From Syntrophales bacterium (GTDB taxonomy: Bacteria > Desulfobacterota > Syntrophia > Syntrophales > UBA5619), in NCBI GenBank assembly GCA_023229765.1, contig JALNYO010000031.1, positions 1-45,713 of the forward strand: a DNA stretch of 45,713 nucleotides. Direction: 5' to 3'. The translations under genes and the position numbers were made by a program. Under the pieces are notes generated by a model. The model did not search any database. It saw nothing but the letters and a program-made list of their open reading frames with translations, and was not told where the DNA came from. Position 1 is the stretch's first letter. The number at the start of each line of letters is the position of its first letter. Shown piece by piece: positions 1 through 7,905 of the stretch.

Positions 1-2
1 TG

Positions 3-155
3 CGGTTGGCGCAGGCGGTGGAGGCAGGGGCCGAGGAACTGGTAACGGCCTGTCCTTACTGCATCACCAATTTCGAGGACAGCCGCTTGAACATGCAGGA
101 TAGCGAAGCGCTGGCGATTAAAGATATTACGGAGATTATCCAGGGATTGATTTAG
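3..155 (+). CDS. C-terminal end of HdrB/HdrD-like Fe-S (CCG-domain) protein, cut by window edge
   Basis: Only the last 50 codons are present; the 5' part lies outside the window. The visible motif ACPYCITNFEDS (about residues 17-28 of the fragment) resembles the second cysteine-rich CCG motif of HdrB/HdrD and GlcF-type proteins, which bind a non-cubane iron-sulfur centre. It ends 31 bp before the HdrA start, in the same direction, so it is most likely the HdrB or fused HdrCB subunit of the same complex. The subunit type cannot be settled from the fragment. Confidence 0.7.
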   Translation, partial: RLAQAVEAGAEELVTACPYCITNFEDSRLNMQDSEALAIKDITEIIQGLI

Positions 156-186
156 GGAGAGAAAAAACCTGATAAGGACAGAGAAA

Positions 187-3100
187 ATGGGAAAAGAACC
201 AGTTGCAGAACAGCTTTGCGGAAGTATCACAAACGGCAATTTTGGAGATGTAATGGTTGTCGGGGGAGGGGTCAGCGGCATTCAGGCGTCCCTCGATCTC
301 GGCAATGCGGGATTCAAGGTTTATCTGGTTGAGACGTCGCCGACCATTGGCGGCCACATGTCCCAATTAGACAAGACCTTCCCGACCAACGACTGCTCGA
401 TGTGAATTCTTTCACCGAAACTGGTCGAGGTCGGCCGGCACCCAAACATAGAAGTAATGACCTACACGGATGTTGACAGTGTAGAGGGAGAACCCGGGGC
501 CTTCAAGGCCACCCTGATTAAGAAGGCCCGGTACGTTAATGTGGACAAATGCACGGGCTGCGCCACTTGCGTGGAGTACTGCCCGGTGCGATTTCCTGAT
601 CCCTTCAATCAGCAGATATCATCGAACAAGGCCGTTCATATATACTTTGCGCAGGCGATTCCCTTAGTCACTTATATCGATGAAAGCTGTCTTTACCTGA
701 AAGAGAAGAAATGTCGGGTATGCGAAGCGGTCTGTAAAAACAAAGCCATAGATTTCAATCAAAAGGCCGAGAAGGTGGAAATAAACGTCGGGGCGGTGAT
801 CCTTGCTTCCGGGTTGGAGCCGTTTGACCCCAGGCTCCGGGGCGAATATGGCTACGGAACGATGCCCAATGTAGTGACCAGTATGGACTATGAACGGCTG
901 CTGTGCGCCACCGGTCCTTATGAAGGAGAGATACTGCGCGCTTCCGACAAGAAGCATCCCCACAAGATAGCCTGGATTCAATGCATCGGTTCCCGGCAGG
1001 TTGTTCCCGGCGGCAACAGCTATTGCTCCGCGGTATGCTGCACCTATACCCAAAAACAGGTGATTTTGACAAAAGAGCATGACGCGGATGCCCAGTGTAC
1101 GATATTCCATAACGATGTTCGTTCCTACGGCAAGGATTTTGAGAGATACTATCAAAGAACCGAGAATCTTCCCGGAATTCGCTTTATCAGAAGCTATGTC
1201 TCAATAGGGAGAGAGATCCCGGGAAGCAGGAATGTAACCATCAGGTACTCTACCGCCGAGGAGGGTGTGAAAGAGGAAGAATTCGACATGGTGGTATTAT
1301 CCGTCGGCTTGAATCCACCGGCCCTCGCTTCCAGCCTGAGCAGGAAATTCGGGATTGAGCTGGAAAGCCACGGATTCTGCAAGGTAAATGATTCCAATCC
1401 GATTGCGTCCACCAAACCCGGGATCTTTGTAAGCGGCGCCTTCCGGGGGCCCGTCGATATCCCTGAGTCCGTTTTTACCGCCAGCGGCGCTGTCTCCCAA
1501 TGCGGCGAGCTTCTTGACTACCGGCGGGGGGAACTGTCCCGGGAAAGGGTATATCCGCCGGAGCAGGATCTCTCGCAGGAGGAGCCGCGGATTGGCATAT
1601 TTGTCTGTCACTGCGGCGCCAACATCAGCAGAATCGTTGATGTCCCCTCCACGGTTGAATATGCCTTGAGCCTGCCCAATGTTGTCTATGCCCAGGAACA
1701 GCTTTTTTCCTGTGCTACCAATTCCGCTAAGGAAATAACAGACAAGATAAAGGAAAAAGGGCTGAATCGGGTCATTCTCGCCGCCTGTTCTCCCCGGACC
1801 CTGGAGCCGCTGTTCCGCGACACCCTGCGCGAGGCGGGTCTCAATCAATACTATCTGGACATGGCCAATATCAGGGAACATTGTTCCTGGGTTCATGCCC
1901 GGGAGCAGGAAGAAGCCACCCGAAAGGCGCAGGATATAATCCGGATGTCGGCAGCCCGGGCTAGAAATTTGGAGCCCTTGAAGGAATATAACCTGCCCAT
2001 CAACAAAACGGCGCTTGTTGTGGGAGGAGGATTGGCCGGCATGACCAGCGCGCTTTCCATCGCCAACCAGGGGCACGAGGTTTACCTGCTGGAAAGGGAA
2101 AAAGAGCTGGGGGGGATGGCCCGCAGGCTTTACTATACGCTGGAGGGGTTGGACGTCCAGACTTATCTCCATGAGCTGATCCAGAAGGTTTATAAGCACC
2201 CGCTGATACATGTATATGCCGACGCCGTTATCACGTCTGTTGCCGGTTACATCGGAAGTTTCGTTACCCGTGTGAAGTTTGAGGGAAGGACCGCGGAGAT
2301 TAAGCACGGCGTTGCCGTCCTGGCGATCGGCGCCGACGAATATAAACCCGTCGAATACCTCTATGGAGAAGACGAGCGAGTAATGACCCAGTTGGAGCTG
2401 GAGGAGAAGATCGTCAATAGGGATGAGCGGCTGCTCCATTCTGAGAGTCTGGTGATGATCCAGTGCGTGGGCTCCCGTGAGGAAGGGCGAAATTACTGCA
2501 GCCGGATCTGCTGCTCTCAGGCTATTAAAAACGCCTTGAAACTCAAAGAGATAAATCCCGGTATGGATATCTACATTCTGTTTCGGGATATGAGAACATA
2601 CGGTTTCAGCGAGGATTATTACCGGGAAGCGGCGAATAAGGAAGTAAAGTTCATACGCTATGATCCGAATGACAAGCCCGTAGTAGAGGCTGCCATTGAG
2701 GAGGGGCGGCAGATTCTTCGGGTAACTGTAACCGATCCGGTGCTGGGAAAGAAGCTTGCCATAGACGCCGATTCGCTCGCTTTGGCCGCTGCCGTTATTC
2801 CCTCCCAGGGAACCAAGGAAGCAGCCGGATTTTTCAAGGTGTCAACGGGGCTGGATGGATTCTTTACGGAAGCCCATGTCAAATTGAAACCGGTTGATTT
2901 CAGCGCGGATGGCGTCTATCTCTGTGGAACTGATCACTATCCGAAACATATAACGGAAACCGTCAGCCAGGCTTATGGGGCGGCCGGTCGGGCCTTGAAC
3001 CCCCTTTCACATGAAACAATCGTAGCCTCCGGCTCCGTTTGCGAGGTGGATGAGAACAGGTGCGTCTCCTGCGGGGCCTGCATATCTGTTTGCGCGTATG

Positions 3101-3270
3101 GCGCGATCGAGTTCAGCGGTGCGCTTCAGGGTACAAAGGCGCAGGTTAATCCCATCCTCTGCAAGGGATGCGGAATCTGCAACACGGTGTGTCCGACCGC
3201 GGCCATCCAACTGAAGCACTTTAACGATGAAGAAATACTCAGCCAGATCGATGCCGCGGCTGGCTATTAG
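187..3270 (+). CDS. hdrA: HdrA-like heterodisulfide reductase subunit A, selenoprotein (in-frame UGA at 403-405)
   Basis: Reading TGA 403-405 as selenocysteine gives one 1027-residue protein. Residues 1-72 contain an FAD-binding GGGVSG motif and end in TNDCSM; the UGA is residue 73, and the next residues, ILSPKLVEVGRHPNIEV, continue the HdrA family consensus, where this position is normally Cys. A CxxCxxxC cluster follows near residues 121-130, more cysteines near 160-185, a second GGGLAG FAD-binding domain near 608, and two [4Fe-4S] ferredoxin motifs at the C-terminus (CVSCGACISVC, CKGCGICNTVC). HdrA is the flavin subunit that bifurcates electrons between ferredoxin and a thiol/disulfide-type couple. 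The ~1000-residue form with an additional N-terminal FAD unit is common in deltaproteobacteria. An AAGGA ribosome-binding site lies at about 174-178. A plain frameshift or nonsense mutation is unlikely because the frame is unbroken and the residue is the one replaced by Sec in known HdrA selenoproteins. Confidence 0.93.
403..438 (+). promoter_or_regulatory. Selenocysteine UGA codon and bacterial SECIS-like hairpin in hdrA
   Basis: Fifteen bases after UGA 403-405, positions 421-438 (CTGGTCGAGGTCGGCCGG) fold into a 7-bp stem, 421-427 with 432-438, including two G-U wobbles. The apical loop is AGGT at 428-431. Bacterial SECIS elements lie just downstream of the UGA with a small apical loop carrying G near its start; the E. 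coli fdhF loop also begins AGGU. Distance and loop both fit SelB recognition. The fold was done by eye. Confidence 0.75.
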
Positions 3271-3311
3271 TGAAAAGCGAAGTTCAATGTTCAAAAAGGG
3301 GGTGAAAGCTA

Positions 3312-4079
3312 ATGAGCGCGGAAGTTAAATTCAAGCCCAAAATATTAGGCTTTGTCTGCCAGTGGTGAGGATACGGCGCTGCCGACCTGGCTGGAGTTTC
3401 CAGACTGCAATATACCACTGAAATGAGACTTATACGCGTCATGTGCACCGGCAGGGTTGATTTGTCGTTTGTGCTCCGCGCTTTATCCAAAGGAATGGAT
3501 GGGGTGTTTATTATCGGTTGCAATCTTGGCGAATGCAACTACACCACTCACGGAAATTTCCATGCCTTGGGCATGGCGCTTCTCTGTAAAAAAATAATGG
3601 CGCATATCGGTATTGACCCGGAGCGGTTGAGGGTAGAGTATATGTCTTCCGGGGACGGGATCCGCTTTGCCGAGGTCATGAATGAATTTAGCAGTAAGAT
3701 AAAACATTTAGGCCCACTCGGCAAGGGCGAGGGAATCGAAAAAGGTCTGTTGGCGCAAAAGCTTGAAGCAGTGTTAGCGATAACCCCGTTCATCCGGCTC
3801 TTGGAAAGAGAGCGTTTGCGAGTGCCTCTGCGGACGTCGGAAGAGTATTACAAATTTTTCGCCAGTGCAGATGTCAACAAAATATTCAAGGAGTTTATCG
3901 TAGATAAGCTGGCGATAAGCCAGATCATGCTGCTTCTGCGGGAGAAACCGATGCCGACTGGGGAAATTGCCCGGCGCATAGGGCTTACGCCCTCGGAAGT
4001 ATCAAGGCACATGAACAGTTCGTCAAGACAGGGATTGGTCAGTTACGATGAAGGCCAAAAGAGCTACGCCCTGGCCTGA
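3312..4079 (+). CDS. mvhD: MvhD/VhuD-like iron-sulfur subunit, selenoprotein (UGA at 3366-3368), with C-terminal winged-helix region
   Basis: From ATG 3312 (GGGGGTG ribosome-binding site at about 3298-3304) the frame reads into FKPKILGFVCQW, then TGA 3366-3368, then GYGAADLAGVSRLQY. MvhD/FlpD proteins have Cys at this place (CxxC), so the UGA is read as Sec19, giving C16-Q-W-U19. VhuD of methanococci is a known Sec-containing relative. The delta subunit passes electrons from the electron donor module to HdrA. With Sec the protein is 255 residues, against roughly 140 for a typical MvhD. The extra part ends in a helix-turn-helix-like segment (MPTGEIARRIGLTPSEVSRH, about residues 210-229). It sits 41 bp after hdrA. 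Without Sec decoding only a product starting at an internal ATG (3423) would be seen, lacking the conserved N-terminus. Confidence 0.9.
3366..3403 (+). promoter_or_regulatory. Selenocysteine UGA codon and candidate SECIS hairpin in mvhD
   Basis: Downstream of UGA 3366-3368, CTGG (3391-3394) pairs with CCAG (3400-3403) around the loop AGTTT. The stem starts 22 nt after the UGA and the loop has G in its second position, as expected for a bacterial SECIS. The stem is only 4 bp, weaker than the one in hdrA; more pairs may form lower down with mismatches. Confidence 0.5.
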
Positions 4080-4130
4080 CGTGCAGGAACAGGTTCGGTT
4101 CAGCGGAAGGAGAGGGTTGAAAAAGCGGTC

Positions 4131-4583
4131 ATGGATATTGAGAAAGTAAATAAAATTATTGATAAACATCAGGGCGACGCCAGTTCGCTGATTCAGGTGC
4201 TGCTGGAGATCCAGAAAGAAAATCATTGGCTTCCCAAGGAAGCGTTGAAGATGGTCAGTGAAAAATTACAGATTCCGCTGACCCGGATACAGCATGTCGC
4301 GACCTTTTACAAAGCCTTCAGTCTGGTTCCGAAGGGGCGTCACGAAATTCACGTTTGCATGGGCACTGCCTGTCATGTCCGGGGAGCAATGCGCGTTCTG
4401 GACTCGGTGCAGGACCTGACCGGGATCAAACCGGGCGAGACGGACCTGGATCTGAAGTTCAGCTTGGAGACGGTGAACTGCCTTGGCTGCTGCGCCCTGG
4501 GGCCGGTGGTGGAAATAGATGGGACGACGCACGGCAAAATGACTCCGTCCATGACGGCAGACGCGTTAAAACATTACGAGTAG
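4131..4583 (+). CDS. nuoE: NuoE-like [2Fe-2S] thioredoxin-fold subunit
   Basis: The 150-residue protein has the length and pattern of the 24-kDa NuoE/HydC subunit. It has an N-terminal helical part (IDKHQGDASSLIQVLLEIQ) and a C-terminal thioredoxin-like domain with four cluster cysteines in HVCMGTACHVRG and NCLGCCALGP. NuoE carries a [2Fe-2S] cluster and works beside the FMN/NADH subunit. Thirteen bases separate it from the NuoF-like gene. In this operon it should be part of an NAD(H)-oxidising or -reducing module feeding HdrA-MvhD rather than complex I, since no membrane nuo genes are seen nearby. Confidence 0.9.
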   Translation: MDIEKVNKIIDKHQGDASSLIQVLLEIQKENHWLPKEALKMVSEKLQIPLTRIQHVATFYKAFSLVPKGRHEIHVCMGTACHVRGAMRVLDSVQDLTGIKPGETDLDLKFSLETVNCLGCCALGPVVEIDGTTHGKMTPSMTADALKHYE

Positions 4584-4595
4584 GATAATAAAACT

Positions 4596-6524
4596 ATGGC
4601 GCAGATCAATTCACCCGCTGAGTTGGAAGACTTCAGAAGGGGCTTGTTGTCGAAAAGAGAGCAAAATAAACCCTGCATTACGATATGTTCCGGGTCTGCC
4701 TGCCGCGCTTCCGGCAGTGAGGAGGTCGCCGCGAGCATGGTTGGGGAGCTGGAAAAGCAGGGATTGAGCGGGAAGGTGGATATCCGGAAGACCGGATGCC
4801 ACGGTTATTGCGAGCGGGGGCCGATTGCGGTTATCCATCCCGAGGAGATCTGTTATCTGCAGATAAAGACCGGGGATGTTGAGGAAATTGTTGCCCATGC
4901 CGAAGGCGATCACAAGCTCATCGAACGGCTTCTCTACACGGACCCGGACAGCGGCGAAAAGATAGCTCATGAATCGGAGATTCCCTTCTACAAAAATCAG
5001 GAGCGGCTTATTTTTGGCTCCAACGGCAACATAGATCCCAAGAGCATTGACGACTATCTGGCGCTGGGCGGTTACGCCGCGTTATCCAGAGCCCTTTTTC
5101 AGATGACCCCCGAGCTGGCATTGGATGAGGTAAAAAAATCCAACCTGCGGGGAAGGGGCGGCGGCGGTTTTCCGACGGGCAGGAAGTGGGAGGAATCCCG
5201 CAAGGCGCCAGGCGAGATAAAATATGTGATCGTTAATGCCGACGAGGGAGACCCCGGGGCTTATATGGACAGGAGCATTCTTGAGGGCAACCCCCATTCG
5301 GTTCTGGAGGGGTTGACGATCGGCGCCTATGCCGTCGGCGCCCACGAGGGTTTTATCTATGTTCGCCAGGAATATCCTCTGGCGGTAGAGAATGTGACGA
5401 TGGCAATTGCGCAGGCCGAGGAGTATGGTCTGCTGGGGAAGAATATCCTCGGCTCCGGCTTTGATTTTACGGTCAAGGTGCACCGGGGGGCCGGCGCCTT
5501 CGTTTCGGGTGAATCGAGCGCCCTGATGACGGCTCTGGAAGGGAAGACGGGGGAACCCAGGCCGAAATACATCCACACCGCCGTCCGAGGGGTGTGGGAC
5601 AGACCGAGCGTTTTGAATAATGTTGAGACATGGGCTACCGTGCCCATGATCATCAACCGGGGAGCTGACTGGTTTTGCGGGATTGGGACGGAGGGCAGCA
5701 AAGGGACGAAGATTTTCTCGCTGGTGGGCAAGGTGGTTAATACCGGTCTGGTGGAAGTCCCCATGGGGGTAACCCTGCGGGATATCATCTACAAGATTGG
5801 CGGGGGAATCCCCGGCGGCAAGAAATTCAAGGCTGTGCAGACGGGGGGGCCGTCCGGAGGTTGCATGCCGGGGGACCTGCTGGACATGAAGGTTGATTTC
5901 GATGAACTCGCCCGCGCCGGCTCGATGATGGGTTCCGGCGGGATGATTGTGCTCGATGAAGATACCTGCATGGTGGATGTCGCCCGGTACTTTCTGGACT
6001 TTCTGTCCGATGAGTCGTGCGGCAAATGCGTGCCCTGCCGGGAGGGCATCCGGCAGATGCTGAAGATTCTTATCAGGATCACTGAGGGGCAGGGAAAAGA
6101 GGGCGACATCGAGCTTTTGCAGGAGATAGCCGAAGTAACGAAGGATGCCTCGCTTTGCGCGTTGGGACGGTCGGCGCCGAACCCCGTTTTAAGCACAATC
6201 CACTACTTCCGGGAAGAATATGAGGCGCACATCCGGGATAAAAGGTGTCCGGCGCTCTCCTGCAAGAAGTTGATCTCGTACTATATAGACCCGAAAAAGT
6301 GCCAGGCCTGCATGATCTGCTTCAAACAATGTCCGGCCGGGGCGATTATCAGCGGCAAAAACCTGATCCACATCATTGACCAGAATAAATGCACAAAATG
6401 CGGAACTTGCCTGCAGGTTTGCCCGCCCCGTTTCGGCGCGGTGAAGAAGCTTTCCGGTGAGCTTGTTCCTGCGCCTGTTTCCGAGGAAGAAAGAACGATA
6501 AAGAGAGAGCGGAAGGAAAAATGA
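4596..6524 (+). CDS. nuoF: NuoF/HydB-like NADH-binding flavoprotein with N-terminal [2Fe-2S] and C-terminal ferredoxin domains
   Basis: The 642-residue protein starts with a thioredoxin-like [2Fe-2S] domain (ITICSGSACRASG; KTGCHGYCERGP, residues about 27-71). Next comes the NuoF core: nucleotide-binding RGRGGGGFPTGRKW near 185, FMN-binding NADEGDPGAYMDR near 213, and the [4Fe-4S] motif SCGKCVPCREG near 475. It ends with two ferredoxin-type clusters, CQACMICFKQC and CTKCGTCLQVC. This is the architecture of the NAD(P)H-handling subunit of soluble bifurcating complexes such as HydB and NfnB-linked modules. It is expected to exchange electrons with NAD(H) through FMN and pass them to the Hdr side. 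It overlaps the next gene by 4 bp (ATGA). Confidence 0.93.
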   Translation: MAQINSPAELEDFRRGLLSKREQNKPCITICSGSACRASGSEEVAASMVGELEKQGLSGKVDIRKTGCHGYCERGPIAVIHPEEICYLQIKTGDVEEIVAHAEGDHKLIERLLYTDPDSGEKIAHESEIPFYKNQERLIFGSNGNIDPKSIDDYLALGGYAALSRALFQMTPELALDEVKKSNLRGRGGGGFPTGRKWEESRKAPGEIKYVIVNADEGDPGAYMDRSILEGNPHSVLEGLTIGAYAVGAHEGFIYVRQEYPLAVENVTMAIAQAEEYGLLGKNILGSGFDFTVKVHRGAGAFVSGESSALMTALEGKTGEPRPKYIHTAVRGVWDRPSVLNNVETWATVPMIINRGADWFCGIGTEGSKGTKIFSLVGKVVNTGLVEVPMGVTLRDIIYKIGGGIPGGKKFKAVQTGGPSGGCMPGDLLDMKVDFDELARAGSMMGSGGMIVLDEDTCMVDVARYFLDFLSDESCGKCVPCREGIRQMLKILIRITEGQGKEGDIELLQEIAEVTKDASLCALGRSAPNPVLSTIHYFREEYEAHIRDKRCPALSCKKLISYYIDPKKCQACMICFKQCPAGAIISGKNLIHIIDQNKCTKCGTCLQVCPPRFGAVKKLSGELVPAPVSEEERTIKRERKEK

Positions 6525-7156
6525 GCGAAATAACGTTGCAGATTGACGGCAGGGAAGTTGCGGCAAAAGAGGGGATGACCATTTTACAGGCGGCTCAGGA
6601 GGCGGGGATATCCATTCCGACGCTTTGTCATCACGAGAAACTGGAGCCTTACGGCGGCTGCCGGATTTGCTCTGTCGAAGTCGAAAATCGCGGTCGGACC
6701 AGCATTGTCGCTTCCTGCCTTTACCCGGTGGAAAAGGGGCTGGTTGTAAAGACGAGATCGGAGCGGGTTGATCGAATTCGCAAGATGATTTTGCAACTGC
6801 TGATGGCCCATGCCCCGTTTGCCCCTGAATTGCAAAGGCTTGCCGGGGAGTATGGCGCAAACCCGGACCGTTTTGAAAAAGAGTCCTCCTTCTGCATTAC
6901 CTGCGGCCTGTGCGTAAGGTACTGCAACGAGGTAAAGAAAAAGAACGCACTCGGCTGGATTGACAGAGGAATAAGAAAAGAGATCAGCTTCATCCCGGAA
7001 ATAGCCGCCCGGGAGTGCAACGACTGCAAGGAATGTTTTCCGCTCTGCCCGACCTCGTACCTGCAGGCAGCCTTCGTTCTGGTCGAAGCCCTTGCGTTTA
7101 CGGACATTAAGTGCCGCTTCCCCTCCGCTTCATCCCAACCTGCGCCAATAAAATAG
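6521..7156 (+). CDS. NuoG-N/HoxU-like ferredoxin-type subunit
   Basis: The 211-residue protein begins with a plant-type [2Fe-2S] ferredoxin domain (LCHHEKLEPYGGCRICSVEV, then SCLYPV). It continues with a His/Cys region and two [4Fe-4S] motifs, CITCGLCVRYC (about residues 125-135) and CNDCKECFPLCP (about 167-178). It corresponds to the N-terminal third of NuoG or to HoxU, lacking the molybdopterin-like domain. Translational coupling to nuoF by ATGA overlap indicates a shared complex. The last ~20 residues (from LAFTDIK on) are low in conserved character. It is the last gene of the Hdr-Nuo operon; a repeat element begins 8 bp after its stop. Confidence 0.85.
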   Translation: MSEITLQIDGREVAAKEGMTILQAAQEAGISIPTLCHHEKLEPYGGCRICSVEVENRGRTSIVASCLYPVEKGLVVKTRSERVDRIRKMILQLLMAHAPFAPELQRLAGEYGANPDRFEKESSFCITCGLCVRYCNEVKKKNALGWIDRGIRKEISFIPEIAARECNDCKECFPLCPTSYLQAAFVLVEALAFTDIKCRFPSASSQPAPIK

Positions 7157-7163
7157 ACAACGG

Positions 7164-7336
7164 AGGTAATTGCAAAACTCCCCATTCTTGTCATTCCCGC
7201 AACGATTCTGAGCGGGAAAACGAAGTTTAATGTTCATAATCTGGTTTTAACTGCTTGAAAAACCATATTCCCGATAGAGACATTATGAACATTAAGCTTC
7301 GCTTTCGGGAATGACAAATGGTTTTGCAATTGCCTC
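7164..7336. repeat. Dispersed terminal-inverted-repeat element, copy 1 (subtype B)
   Basis: This ~173-bp non-coding element has ends that are inverted repeats: GAGGTAATTGCAAAACTCC at the left and the complement of GAGGCAATTGCAAAACC at the right. Inside are TTCATAATCTGG and ATTATGAACATTAAGCTTCG, seen in all copies in the same or opposite orientation. Its reverse complement nearly matches the copy at 45593. It lies directly after the Hdr-Nuo operon and its hairpins may also serve as a terminator. Confidence 0.85.
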
Positions 7337-7905
7337 AACGCTTTGTAATTGTCAGACCAGCCCGCCTTGCCAGATGTTTGCAGTTTCGGTGGGAGGCGGC
7401 CGTCCGTCTCCCGGTATTCTTCAAAGCCTTCTGGACGAGGAAACGTTTTTTCGTGGATAATGCGCCCTCGCTCTTTTTGGCCGCCCTGGGCGCCAGCATT
7501 TATACTTTTGCTTGGGGCCGCTTTCTCGCAGGTGTTTTGCTGTGGCCGGTTTCTGCCCTGCTCCATCACATGGTTACGGTGATGGAGTTTGCCGGTTTTT
7601 AAACCTTTGACAAGAAATATTCGGTGGACTTTTCAGGATATTACGAGTATTTTCAATCGCACTGTGGAGTTATCAGGAGATGATTTTGGGGATGAGTGGG
7701 AACAAAAACTTGCTTCCTGTAATCCACAAATTTTCAACCACGACAAAAAACGCAAGCTTTCAGGGGGTAATCAATACCTGTCAGGCTACATTCCATTTGA
7801 CATTTCCGTGGATACGCGGCATTACTTCCAATAGTTGAGACACCTCCAATAAGCGCTTTACCTTTCTTTCCATCTGTCATCTTTTCTGATGACACGGGGG
7901 ACAAG
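7337..7905. other. Intergenic stretch without a convincing gene
   Basis: No recognisable protein is seen here. A perfect 9-bp hairpin, CTCCATCAC/GTGATGGAG, lies at 7561-7587. The frame 7589-7834 (TTG start) ends in protein-like sequence (GDEWEQKLASCNPQIFNHD; LSGYIPFDISVDTRHYFQ), and an adjacent frame near 7610-7682 also reads protein-like (KKYSVDFSGYYEYFQSHCG). The pattern suggests remains of a frameshifted gene of unknown family rather than an active one. Confidence 0.35.

Noticed and set aside
403..460. hdrA as a pseudogene with a nonsense mutation, or as two separate genes (187-405 and 457-3270)
   Set aside because: The sequence between the stop and 457 continues the HdrA consensus in the same frame, the UGA replaces a conserved Cys, a SECIS-like hairpin follows, and the next gene has the same feature.
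1297..2439. 380-codon minus-strand frame inside hdrA, and similar long antisense frames at 41465-42640 (aroA) and 31956-33110 (synthetase)
   Set aside because: All are shadows of conserved genes, without family motifs.
7318..7602. 94-codon plus-strand frame after repeat copy 1
   Set aside because: It starts inside the repeat, has no ribosome-binding site and no recognisable pattern.
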